Positions 47,652 to 55,089 of a stretch of DNA of 64,000 nt are shown in pieces. The stretch's first letter is position 1. Every line of letters begins with the position of its first letter. This DNA is from Bacillus bingmayongensis (lineage in GTDB: Bacteria > Bacillota > Bacilli > Bacillales > Bacillaceae_G). The notes beneath the pieces were generated by a model. The model worked only from the letters and a program-made list of their open reading frames with translations. It searched no databases and was not told the origin of the DNA. The position numbers and the translations under genes are program-made. The stretch covers positions 1,043,317 to 1,107,316 of the forward strand of contig NZ_JH921517.1 of assembly GCF_000299035.1 (NCBI RefSeq), given 5' to 3'.

Positions 47652-49286
47652 GTATATTTTTATATAAAATACGGTCTTTCCATATAGTTTTTTATTATCT
47701 TTTATAGATTTTATAAAAGTGGGCATATCAAATAAACCCTGACGGGCTTCAATTTTTTTACTATGCTACCTGATGAGTAGAAGTGGTATACTCATAAACA
47801 ACACCCAAAATATCAAAGACTGTCTTTTTCTCATATCGATGAGATTTTCGTCCGTTGTGCTGTAGGAGGTTAAACAGACGAAGGAGAACCTTTGATAATT
47901 CTTGGGTGTTTTTGTGTAATGCTTGGTAAAAAAGTAAAAAATAATCCTTAATTATGTACATCGCTTTATATTCATTTAGCTCTTTCTGTTTCTTACGTAA
48001 CAAGAGTTCTCGCATTTTAAACATAGTAGAAGAACATAATAGAATACTAATGAGTTGCCCATAAAGATGACATTCTAATCGTTCTTGTTTAATAGATTTA
48101 CAACGATGAATTTGAAACCAAGATTTCCATATTTTAAATAACAGCTCAATTTGCCAACGTAGTGAATATAGATCATAAATTTTCTCTTTTGGTACCCATT
48201 CCGTAGGAATGTTTGTCATATATACCGTAATACCTTGTAAAAGTTTTGTACGCTCTGTATATGTAATTCCTTTTTTCTTTTCACGAATAGCTCGATCACG
48301 TAGGCGTTTCTGTTTTTGCTCCTCGGTACATCTATAAACTACAATACGAGTAGGCAGTTTGTCTTTACTCCCTACATATATATCATGTAATTCATACACT
48401 TGGCCAGGCTGCAATTGTTTCATGATGTCTTCCAAATGAATTTGTATATATATCGGTTTTAATTGAGCGGGTTTTGTTTTAAATACCACTGTTTCAAATT
48501 CTTTTCTATATATTTTAGTTGGTAACTTAAGACGTGATAAATAATATCCCTGCTTATCTTGAATCGACTTAAAGTCTTGTACACGAAAATATCCTAAGTC
48601 ACGAATATATAGTTCATTCTTTTGTGCCATGCCTGTTCGAGTCGCACTATATGCCTGATCACTTCGTTTTCCTGGTTCAATTTCCACATCAGAAAATTTT
48701 CCACTCAACAAGTCATACTCTAGTTGAATTTTCACACCAGCTGTATGACTACATCCTCCGGCACCAGGATAAGTAGTTGCGAATCGATCTGGAACTTGGA
48801 AGGTTGTAGAATCAAGGACGAGAATCCGCTCAAAATAAGAAGAAAGAGAATGAGAAATCTTAGATACTCCTCCAATCTTAGCTTGTAGAAGTGTAGTAAA
48901 TACAGTGCGAAAGAAGGCTACAGAAGCCGAATTAAATCGTCGATTAAGTCCCTCCGGACTTAATAAAATTCCTGTTGAAGTTTCTAATTGACTACAAAGT
49001 TGAGTAAGAGAGGTAGTAACGATTTGTTGATTTAACCATACACACAAAGACAAGAAATGGTGCCCGTGGCACTTGCGTTTTCGTTTCATTCCGCCTGCTT
49101 CTATAGCTAATTGATTAAGTGTAGCGGGAGACATATATCGATATAACTCTTCGGCAAATAAAGATAACTCTTGTTTTTGGTTCATATTCATAAAAAGCAC
49201 GTCACCCTTTCTCATTAACATAAGAAAATAGTAACGTGCTTTTAACTTCAAAAATAGTCTAAATCCTTAAGTTGATGGATGTGGGG
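47631..49286 (-). mobile_element. IS231-like insertion sequence (IS4 family), apparently intact
   Basis: A 1656-base element bounded by perfect 22-base inverted repeats (47631-47652 and 49265-49286) and holding one full-length transposase gene on the minus strand. Each end sits within a larger imperfect palindrome of about 47 bases, so the exact outer boundary could be 26 bases further out. I cannot identify a target duplication with confidence. A 3' remnant of a related element lies 1.2 kb away in the opposite orientation. Confidence 0.85.
47761..49191 (-). CDS. IS231-like IS4-family transposase
   Basis: A DDE transposase of 476 residues when started at the ATG preceded by AGAAAGGGTGA; the open frame runs 20 codons further. 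DDE elements: Asp in LVLDSTTFQVPD near 128, Asp in YIRDLGYF near 190, and the Glu in the IS4 signature Y-(2)-R-(3)-E-(6)-K, visible as YSLRWQIELLFKIWK near 350. The length equals that of IS231 transposases (about 478). The reading frame is intact and the terminal repeats are perfect, so the element may still be mobile. Its own C-terminal sequence is duplicated as a fragment at 46222-46480. Confidence 0.95.
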   Translation of the reverse strand: MNMNQKQELSLFAEELYRYMSPATLNQLAIEAGGMKRKRKCHGHHFLSLCVWLNQQIVTTSLTQLCSQLETSTGILLSPEGLNRRFNSASVAFFRTVFTTLLQAKIGGVSKISHSLSSYFERILVLDSTTFQVPDRFATTYPGAGGCSHTAGVKIQLEYDLLSGKFSDVEIEPGKRSDQAYSATRTGMAQKNELYIRDLGYFRVQDFKSIQDKQGYYLSRLKLPTKIYRKEFETVVFKTKPAQLKPIYIQIHLEDIMKQLQPGQVYELHDIYVGSKDKLPTRIVVYRCTEEQKQKRLRDRAIREKKKGITYTERTKLLQGITVYMTNIPTEWVPKEKIYDLYSLRWQIELLFKIWKSWFQIHRCKSIKQERLECHLYGQLISILLCSSTMFKMRELLLRKKQKELNEYKAMYIIKDYFLLFYQALHKNTQELSKVLLRLFNLLQHNGRKSHRYEKKTVFDILGVVYEYTTSTHQVA

Positions 49287-49312
49287 TGGTACCCCATACC
49301 TATCAAGCTTAG
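49266..49312. repeat. right terminal hairpin of the IS231-like element
   Basis: The palindrome runs from CTTAAGTTGATGGATGTGG to CTATCAAGCTTAG and contains the 22-base inverted repeat that matches 47631-47652. Confidence 0.8.
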
Positions 49313-49405
49313 AATTTGAAATATCCCTAAAATGAAAATTTTATGTCTCTACAGTTATTTATGAGAATTTAGCTCGTTTTTATCGTTTTGAGGAAGAATG
49401 TATTT

Positions 49406-49455
49406 CTTAACTTGATGGCGATGTGGTGCTACTCTATATATAGAGACTCGTTAAG
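49406..49455. repeat. orphan IS231-type hairpin
   Basis: CTTAACTTGATGGCGATGTGG, then a shortened second arm ending in CTCGTTAAG. Its first arm resembles the outer arm of the left element end at 47605, so it is a further, partly deleted copy of the same hairpin family with no transposase attached. Confidence 0.5.
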
Positions 49456-49566
49456 AGTGAAAACTATGCTTTAAATACATTCAATAATATGCATATGATT
49501 GCAGGAAAAAGAATAATGACTGGCGAAATTTTACAACATATGAATTGAAATAAGGAGTCATGTCAT

Positions 49567-49797
49567 ATGAATTTAGAAAAACCAAAACCAGTAAATGAAG
49601 AGATAGTCGAGTTAAAAGAGCTTGTAAAAGAATTGCATGGCAGTGTGCATCAACTACAGAGTGAGGTTCAACAGCTAAGGCATGAAAGGCCAGTTGTTGA
49701 AGTTAAAAAAGGCGTTCAATTGTCACCAACAATCGTTGGACAAATTGGTGGCATTATTTTGGGGGCACTTGCGATTATTGGAATATTTTTTCAGTAA
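49567..49797 (+). CDS. small coiled-coil, single-pass membrane protein
   Basis: A 76-residue protein. Residues 10-42 form a Glu/Leu-rich coiled coil (EEIVELKELVKELHGSV). Residues 54-75 form one hydrophobic helix that ends the protein (IVGQIGGIILGALAIIG), so it is tail-anchored with the coiled coil inside the cell. An AATAAGGAG ribosome site precedes the ATG, and a bidirectional terminator follows at once. Small DUF-type proteins of this shape are common in the B. cereus group. Function unknown; it resembles a haemolysin XhlA-like layout, but that is only a likeness of topology. Confidence 0.7.
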   Translation: MNLEKPKPVNEEIVELKELVKELHGSVHQLQSEVQQLRHERPVVEVKKGVQLSPTIVGQIGGIILGALAIIGIFFQ

Positions 49798-49832
49798 AAA
49801 AGGTTTGCAGCAATATGCTGCAAACCTTTTTT
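49796..49832. terminator. bidirectional terminator between convergent genes
   Basis: AAAAAAGGTTTGCAG pairs with CTGCAAACCTTTTTT across a CAATATG loop, giving T runs on both strands. It serves the small membrane protein on the plus strand and the transporter on the minus strand. Confidence 0.88.
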
Positions 49833-51159
49833 ACATTAAATAACGTAAATATATATAAGCATGTGATAATAATAATGCAATGAGTGTTAACGGTAATCCG
49901 ATTTTTAAGAAATCGAGATAGGAGAATCCATGTCCTTCTCGGTTTGCAATCCCTGCAACAACTACGTTTGCTGATGCTCCGATTAGTGTTCCGTTTCCTC
50001 CTAAGCAAGCACCGAGTGATAAGGCCCACCATAGCACTTCAATTTGAGGAGAATCAACAGAAAGTCCAAGTCCGGATGCTAAATCTTGAATAAGTGGAAT
50101 CATCGTTGCGACAAATGGAATATTATCAATAGTAGCTGACGCTACTCCTGATACCCATAAGATAAGAATCGCTGCAAAACCGATATCGCCATTTGTTACA
50201 TCAATTACTTCTTTCGCAAGAGATGAAATAAGTCCAATATCAATTAAACCGCCAACAAGAACAAATAATCCAGCGAAGAAGAATATCGTTACCCATTCTA
50301 CATGAGCAAATACATCTTCTAATTCATGTTGTTTTACACCAATTAACATGAGAAGTGTTGCACCTGTCAGCGCGATAACTGCTGCATCTACATGAATAAT
50401 CGAATGAAGAACAAAGCCAAGAATTGTCAGACCTAAAATGGAAAGGGATTTTAAGAGTAAGCTTCGGTCACGAATATAGTCTTTTTCATTTAGTGCCATA
50501 AGCTTGGCAACTTGTTCAGAAGTTGTTTTCAATTTTTTACGATACATAAGATAAATAATTCCTAATGTAACAATTGAAATAATAAGTACAATTGGTGTTA
50601 AATTGAGTAAAAAAGCATTAAAATCTAAGTGTTTATTAGCAGAGCCAATCATGATGTTTGGAGGATCTCCAATTAGTGTTGCGGTACCACCAATATTTGA
50701 AAATAATACTTCTGAAATCAAATAGGGAACAGGTTGTACCTTTAAAATACGAGTTATGGATAATGTAACAGGGACGATTAATAAAACGGTTGTTACGTTA
50801 TCTAAAAATGCAGAGCCGACAGCGGTTAATAGGGATAAAAGTAATAAAATTCGAATGGGTTTTCCGCCGGCTGCTTTTGCTGCTTTTATGGCTACATATT
50901 CAAATACACCAGATTGACTCGTAATATGTACAAGAATCATCATTCCAATTAAAAGGGTAATGGTTTCCCATTGAATATGTGATGTAAAGGCAGTATGTAA
51001 GTCTACAATTCCAAAAATAATCATAATGGCAGCACCGAACAGTGCAATTACAGCACGGTTCAATTTCTCAGAAATAATAAATCCGTATGTCACTAAAAAT
51101 ACGGCGATTGCAAAATAATATTGCAGGTTTGCTACTTCATGTGCTGAATGTTCCAACAT
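49831..51159 (-). CDS. ArsB/NhaD-superfamily ion transporter
   Basis: About 442 residues from the ATG preceded by AAAGAAGGTGAC; the frame is open 41 codons further but without a ribosome site. It has eleven or twelve hydrophobic helices. The two family repeats are visible: GSAFLDNVTTVLLIVP with IGGTATLIGDPPNIMIGSA in the first half, and ATIDNIPFVATMIPL with GGNGTLIGASANVV in the second. This layout is shared by arsenite exporters, Na/H antiporters of the NhaD type and the P-protein family, so the ion is uncertain. It ends at a shared terminator and is not adjacent to the ars operon at 54.7 kb, which makes an arsenic role less likely. Confidence 0.85.
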   Translation of the reverse strand: MLEHSAHEVANLQYYFAIAVFLVTYGFIISEKLNRAVIALFGAAIMIIFGIVDLHTAFTSHIQWETITLLIGMMILVHITSQSGVFEYVAIKAAKAAGGKPIRILLLLSLLTAVGSAFLDNVTTVLLIVPVTLSITRILKVQPVPYLISEVLFSNIGGTATLIGDPPNIMIGSANKHLDFNAFLLNLTPIVLIISIVTLGIIYLMYRKKLKTTSEQVAKLMALNEKDYIRDRSLLLKSLSILGLTILGFVLHSIIHVDAAVIALTGATLLMLIGVKQHELEDVFAHVEWVTIFFFAGLFVLVGGLIDIGLISSLAKEVIDVTNGDIGFAAILILWVSGVASATIDNIPFVATMIPLIQDLASGLGLSVDSPQIEVLWWALSLGACLGGNGTLIGASANVVVAGIANREGHGFSYLDFLKIGLPLTLIALLLSHAYIYLRYLM

Positions 51160-51403
51160 GTCACCTTCTTTAAAATATGTATTAAATTGTCGAAAAATAT
51201 CCCTCCGCATAAATTCTATTGTAGCAAATTCAAAAAAGAAAGAAAACCATTTACGGCCGGTGAGGGAACAGTGAAATTTCATATATCATATAAAAAATAA
51301 AAAACAAAGTGCAAATTATTATGCAAAGTGAACTTTGTCCTCTAATATAGAGATAGCAATTTACATTATTTTTGCGTAAAATGGTTTAAAGAGGTGAATT
51401 CCG

Positions 51404-51754
51404 ATGGAAATAGTAAAAGATAGTGCTGTTATTCAACATGAAATCGAACGTTTTGTAAATAAAGATGTATATATTCATTTAGAAACGACAAACGGAGCAT
51501 ACGCTTCACACTTTAATGAAAAAATGATGACAGTCGGAGCATTCATTCGAAATGCAATTATTCGTTTTGAACGCGGGAAAATAACAGGAACAAATCCATA
51601 CCGAGTTGGTCTTAAAATGGACCATGGATGGGTATATGCAGAAGGTATTACGCATTGGGAAGTAGACGAACAAGATCGTCTATTACTAGCAGGGCATGAT
51701 AATAAAGGTCGCTTAGCAGTAGCGCTTGAATTGAGCTTAACGCCATTTAAATAA
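51404..51754 (+). CDS. yojF: YojF family protein (DUF1806)
   Basis: A 116-residue soluble protein matching the YojF family that is nearly always paired with bshB2. It has the expected length and a compact beta-rich pattern (YIHLETTNGAYASHF, GWVYAEGITHWEVDEQDRLLLAG). It starts after AAAGAGGTGAATT and lies 15 bases upstream of bshB2, so the two are co-transcribed. The biochemical role is not settled; the constant pairing suggests a link to bacillithiol metabolism. Confidence 0.88.
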   Translation: MEIVKDSAVIQHEIERFVNKDVYIHLETTNGAYASHFNEKMMTVGAFIRNAIIRFERGKITGTNPYRVGLKMDHGWVYAEGITHWEVDEQDRLLLAGHDNKGRLAVALELSLTPFK

Positions 51755-51769
51755 GAAAGAGGGAAAAGT

Positions 51770-52432
51770 ATGGAAAGACATGTGCTCGTTGTATTTCCGC
51801 ACCCAGATGATGAATCATTTGCAGCGGGAGGAACAATTAGTTTATTAAGACAGCAAGGTGTACCTGTAACATATGCATGCGGAACACTTGGACAAATGGG
51901 CCGTAACATGGGGAAAAATGTTTTCGCTAACCGTGAAACGATTCCAAATATCCGTGAAAAGGAATTAAAAGACGCATGTGAAGCGATGGGAATTGAAGAT
52001 TTAAGAATGCTTAGTTTCCATGATAAAACGTTAGAATTCGAAGATGTAGATTTTGTAGCTGATAAAATTGAAGCTGTTATTCGCGATGTACAGCCATCAC
52101 GAATTATTACATTCTATCCAGAACATGGCGTTCATCCAGATCACGATGCATTTGGCCGTGCTACAGTTCGCGCTGTATCACGTATGCCAAAAGAAACACG
52201 CCCGGTCATCCATGCAGTTGCGATTACAAAAAATCGTGAAGAAGTATTAGGTGAGCCAGACGTTGTGAATAATATAAGTGAAGCATTTGAACAAAAATTG
52301 GCAGCTTTACGTGCGCATCGTTCGCAAACAGAAGCGATGTTAGAAGAAACGGAAGTAAAACTGCAAAACAAAGATGCTGCAACATTAAAATGGTTACAAA
52401 TTGAACAATTTTGGACTTATAAATGGGAGTAG
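51770..52432 (+). CDS. bshB2: bacillithiol biosynthesis deacetylase BshB2
   Basis: A 220-residue zinc deacetylase of the PIG-L/LmbE family. The metal motif HPDDE lies at residues 11-15, with FAAGGTI next to it, and the second metal His lies in HPDHDAFGRA near 122. BshB1/BshB2 remove the acetyl group from GlcNAc-malate to give GlcN-malate on the way to bacillithiol; they may also deacetylate S-conjugates. It follows yojF by 15 bases with a GAAAGAGGGAAAAG ribosome site and ends at a clear terminator. Confidence 0.93.
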   Translation: MERHVLVVFPHPDDESFAAGGTISLLRQQGVPVTYACGTLGQMGRNMGKNVFANRETIPNIREKELKDACEAMGIEDLRMLSFHDKTLEFEDVDFVADKIEAVIRDVQPSRIITFYPEHGVHPDHDAFGRATVRAVSRMPKETRPVIHAVAITKNREEVLGEPDVVNNISEAFEQKLAALRAHRSQTEAMLEETEVKLQNKDAATLKWLQIEQFWTYKWE

Positions 52433-52466
52433 ACTAGAAGGACGACTTCTGGTATTCCTTCTATAT

Positions 52467-52499
52467 AAAAGCGATGTCACATTGTGGCGTCGCTTTTTC
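52467..52499 (+). terminator. terminator after bshB2
   Basis: AAAAGCGATGTCAC pairs with GTGGCGTCGCTTTTT over a short loop, with a T run, about 35 bases after the bshB2 stop. Confidence 0.75.
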
Positions 52500-52568
52500 T
52501 GTTAGATAGGCACTTCTTATATGTACGACACATACACTACAGCAAATCTTGAAAAGAGGGGGTAACTT

Positions 52569-52828
52569 ATGTATTATTCCTATGAAGACGTGTTCGGTTA
52601 TTTTCGAGATGGTTATGAGATAAGTGGTGAAGTGATTGCGTTAGTTGATCCATATGTTGTACAAACATTGCAATCTATAGTGGGAAAAAGATTGTGGTTG
52701 AAACAATTCGGGGAAGGGTAAATGGGACATTGCGAAGTGTAAAGCCAGATCATATTGTATTAGAAGAAAAAGAAATACCTACGTTTGTTCGAGTGCAGCA
52801 AATTGTGTGGTTTACGCCTGAAAAGTAA
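52569..52828 (+). pseudogene. frameshifted DUF2642 (YuzF-like) small gene
   Basis: A GAGGGGGTAACTT ribosome site leads into MYYSYEDVFGYF, which runs to a stop at 52719-52721 after 50 codons. In the +1 frame the sequence resumes as KKIVVETIRGRVNGTL and continues to WFTPEK and a stop at 52826-52828. Joining the two at the short A run (52685-52689) gives one protein of about 86 residues with the DUF2642 pattern. A single missing A would explain the break. It is either a true pseudogene or a sequencing error in a homopolymer. Confidence 0.7.
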
Positions 52829-53057
52829 AGGTATTTTGTATATAAATACGGATTGAAAAACCGACATAAAACCATTCTTTTTAGGTGGGAGAGAGGATCC
52901 ACTCATGGGTAGAAGCGGTCAGTTCTTTTTTTCGCCCCATGCCATGTGAAAACAGAAGGAGGTAATGAGTAAAGACCTTCTTTTATTTTCATAACCGTGA
53001 CTTATATGTCGATAAATTAAAATGATATATAGAGACAAATTACGAGAATGAAGCTAA

Positions 53058-53083
53058 GAACCTACTATTAAATTAGTAGGTTC
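53058..53083. terminator. hairpin, possible weak terminator
   Basis: GAACCTACTA pairs perfectly with TAGTAGGTTC over a six-base loop, but the T run after it is poor. It lies in the 470-base gap between the DUF2642 gene and the exporter gene, which otherwise holds no gene before the leader at 53154. Confidence 0.4.
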
Positions 53084-53153
53084 ATTATATACAAAAACTT
53101 ATAATATATGTTAATCTTTGTAAAGAGAAGTAATAAAAAATAAATGTTAATTC

Positions 53154-53295
53154 ATACCCTCCTATAGGTATTAACATGAAGCAATTGAGGTGTTTTTTGT
53201 GTTGTTTTATGATCGAATTTCGATAATGGCCCCTCCAGTTCCGTAGCGAAAGAAAGCTCTAAATATCTGAGATTTTCTAAGTTATAGGAGGGTAT
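53154..53295 (+). promoter_or_regulatory. structured leader able to hide the exporter's ribosome site
   Basis: ATACCCTCCTATA at 53154-53166 is the exact reverse complement of TATAGGAGGGTAT at 53283-53295. The second arm contains the AGGAGGG ribosome site of the exporter gene that starts at 53301. If the arms pair, translation is blocked. Between them lies a possible 16-codon leader reading frame (53176-53226; MKQLRCFLCCFMIEFR) that ends in the small palindrome ATCGAATTTCGAT. This is the arrangement of translational attenuators in front of drug resistance genes. It is inferred from sequence only; the leader's own ribosome site is weak. Confidence 0.55.
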
Positions 53296-53300
53296 TAGAA

Positions 53301-54500
53301 ATGAAAAAAGTCTCAGTACCATCGTTATGGTTAATGATTATTCTTGTGGCATTCCCGCAAATTAGTGAAACAATTTACACACCATCTTTACCGGATATTT
53401 CGAAAGCGTTACATGTCAGTAATAATGCTACGCAGCTAACGCTTAGCATTTACTTTGCTGGATTTGTGTTAGGTGTATTCTGCTGGGGATGGTTGTCTGA
53501 TATAATTGGGCGTCGTCCTGCGATGATTTGGGGAATTGTGACGTATGGTGTTGGTAGCTTATTATGCTACTTAGCTAGTTCAATTGAATTATTGCTGATC
53601 AGTCGTTTTGTACAAGCGTTTGGAGCAAGTACAGGATCAGTGGTTACCCAAACCATTCTCCGTGAAAGTGTACATGGGCATAAACGGCATGTAATGTTTG
53701 CGCAAATTTCAGCAGTCATTGCATTCACACCAGCTATTGGCCCATTAATCGGTGGCTGGATGGATCAAATATTTGGATTTAGAAGTGTGTTTCTTACTTT
53801 AGTTGTTATGAGTGTTGGGATAGTATTATGTACATTTATAAAATTACCAGAAACTCGAACAAATATAACAACGAATAGAATTAATGTTTTTTCTGTTATA
53901 AAGCGAATGGTCCGCGATCCAAAAGTAATGACATTTGGAGTACTTATTGGGGGAACAAACGGTATATTATTTAGCTATTACGCTGAAGCACCGTTTATCT
54001 TCATTGAGTATTTTAAGCTATCACCTGGTGTATTTGGTTTTTTAGGTATAGTAGTAGCCTTTGCTTCCGTAATTGGGGCGCAAATTTCAAAGCGATTACT
54101 TTCCATGTATAAACCAGAGAAAATTATTTATATAGGTTGCATTGTCATGACGGGAGGAGCAATTATTTTATTAGTTGTTGCCCTCAGTGGAACGATTGCA
54201 AATATGATATATATGATTCTATTTCTTGTAGCTGTATTTGTATTGCTTTTAGGAATAGGAATTGCTTTGCCGAATTGTTTAAGCCTAGCATTAGTAGATT
54301 TTCAAGATGTTATTGGAACAGCAGGTGCTTTATTTAGCTTAGGATATTATATTATCGTTACCGTTACAATTTGGGGAATGAGTCAGTTGCATACAGGCTC
54401 TTTACTTATCATGCCTTTATATTTTCTCATTCTTGTAGTTGTCATGACGGTTCTAAGTCGGATGTTTATTTATAATGCTAAGGTTATAGAATCTGTTTAA
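53301..54500 (+). CDS. Bcr/CflA-family multidrug efflux MFS transporter
   Basis: A 399-residue transporter with twelve hydrophobic segments. The Bcr/CflA signature is present: ETIYTPSLPDI in helix 1, the loop 2-3 motif GWLSDIIGRRPAM, and the helix 4-5 region RFVQAFGASTGSV with FTPAIGPLIGGWMDQ. Members export chloramphenicol, bicyclomycin and related drugs using the proton gradient. The ribosome site AGGAGGG is one arm of a perfect 13-base inverted repeat in the leader, so expression may respond to a ribosome-targeting drug. A terminator follows 50 bases after the stop. It lies 9 kb from the antibiotic cluster, so a link to export of that product is only a possibility. Confidence 0.9.
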   Translation: MKKVSVPSLWLMIILVAFPQISETIYTPSLPDISKALHVSNNATQLTLSIYFAGFVLGVFCWGWLSDIIGRRPAMIWGIVTYGVGSLLCYLASSIELLLISRFVQAFGASTGSVVTQTILRESVHGHKRHVMFAQISAVIAFTPAIGPLIGGWMDQIFGFRSVFLTLVVMSVGIVLCTFIKLPETRTNITTNRINVFSVIKRMVRDPKVMTFGVLIGGTNGILFSYYAEAPFIFIEYFKLSPGVFGFLGIVVAFASVIGAQISKRLLSMYKPEKIIYIGCIVMTGGAIILLVVALSGTIANMIYMILFLVAVFVLLLGIGIALPNCLSLALVDFQDVIGTAGALFSLGYYIIVTVTIWGMSQLHTGSLLIMPLYFLILVVVMTVLSRMFIYNAKVIESV

Positions 54501-54550
54501 GTATATAAAGTGAAAAAATATTTTTTATTCGCCTAATAGTTTTTTTAGAA

Positions 54551-54583
54551 AGATAAAGGAGGGTTTTGGAACCTCCTTTATCT
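54551..54583 (+). terminator. terminator after the exporter gene
   Basis: AGATAAAGGAGG pairs with CCTCCTTTATCT across GTTTTGGAA, followed by T residues. Confidence 0.75.
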
Positions 54584-54597
54584 TTAAGGATAATGAC

Positions 54598-54649
54598 TAT
54601 AAATGCAACCAATAAATCAATTTTATTTGATTTATTGGTTGCATTTATA
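54598..54649. repeat. perfect 23-bp inverted repeat upstream of arsR, with operator core
   Basis: 54598-54620 and 54627-54649 are exact reverse complements (TATAAATGCAACCAATAAATCAA on the left) around a six-base centre. The middle forms ATCAA-N6-TTGAT at 54616-54631, the same dyad seen at 54675 and 55031. The right arm overlaps the -35 box of the arsR promoter. It can be an ArsR operator, a cruciform or a bidirectional terminator. Confidence 0.65.
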
Positions 54650-54668
54650 ATAAAGCGGTGTATATAAT
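54639..54668 (+). promoter_or_regulatory. sigma-A type promoter of the ars operon
   Basis: TTGCAT (-35, 54639-54644) and TATAAT (-10, 54663-54668) with an 18-base spacer. One ATCAA-N6-TTGAT dyad lies just upstream (54616-54631) and a second just downstream (54675-54690), so a bound repressor would flank the promoter. Confidence 0.65.
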
Positions 54669-54674
54669 ATAAAT

Positions 54675-54690
54675 ATCAAAAAAACTTGAT
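54675..54690. promoter_or_regulatory. probable ArsR operator
   Basis: ATCAA-AAAAAC-TTGAT, a 16-base dyad just downstream of the -10 box and upstream of the arsR start. Spacing and half-sites equal the dyads at 54616 and 55031. Confidence 0.6.
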
Positions 54691-54706
54691 GAAGAGAGTG
54701 GAGCGT

Positions 54707-55012
54707 ATGAAAGAAAATTTTGAGCAGTTTGAAAAGAAATTTAAAGCGCTTGCGGATAAAAAAAGATTAGAGATCATGTATGAATTATGTCAACGTGGGC
54801 AGACGTGTGTATGTGATTTAACTGAAGTTTTTGGGATTTCGCAATCTAAACTTTCGTATCACTTAAAAATATTACTTGATGCGAATTTAATTGTAAAAGA
54901 AACAAAGGGAACATGGAGTTATTATGATTTAAATGATGAAGAAGTGAATAATTTGTTGTCGGAAGAACTTTGTTGTGTGTTCCGAAAAACTGGCAGAGGA
55001 AGTTGCTGCTAA
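54707..55012 (+). CDS. arsR: ArsR/SmtB-family arsenic-responsive repressor
   Basis: About 101 residues with a winged helix-turn-helix (DLTEVFGISQSKLSYHLKILLDANLI). The ArsR metal-sensing motif CVCDL sits at the start of the DNA-binding helix region, and two more Cys end the protein. As(III) binding to the Cys releases DNA. I choose the ATG at 54707, after AGAGTGGAG, because earlier TTG/ATG codons at 54686-54691 overlap an operator dyad and lack a ribosome site. It heads the operon arsR-acr3-arsC and should repress it through the ATCAA-N6-TTGAT sites. Confidence 0.93.
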   Translation: MKENFEQFEKKFKALADKKRLEIMYELCQRGQTCVCDLTEVFGISQSKLSYHLKILLDANLIVKETKGTWSYYDLNDEEVNNLLSEELCCVFRKTGRGSCC

Positions 55013-55030
55013 GTTTTTTGCACTAAATAA

Positions 55031-55046
55031 ATCAAAAAAAATTGAT
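55031..55046. promoter_or_regulatory. third ATCAA-N6-TTGAT dyad, between arsR and the permease gene
   Basis: ATCAA-AAAAAA-TTGAT in the 77-base gap between arsR and the Acr3 gene. It is the same half-site and spacing as the two dyads around the arsR promoter. It may tune an internal start or strengthen repression. Confidence 0.5.
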
Positions 55047-55089
55047 TAATAAATTCAACTTTATGTTGTTAAAACAAAAAGGAGAAAAA

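Noticed and set aside
51475-51909. Minus-strand frame of 144 codons across yojF and bshB2
   Set aside because: Both genes beneath it are well supported; the low-complexity Ser/Pro/Cys content is typical of an antisense shadow.
53301-54500. MFS transporter as the dedicated exporter of the cluster
   Set aside because: It is 9 kb away, beyond transposon scars and core genes, and belongs to a common chromosomal family; kept only as a possibility linked to its leader.
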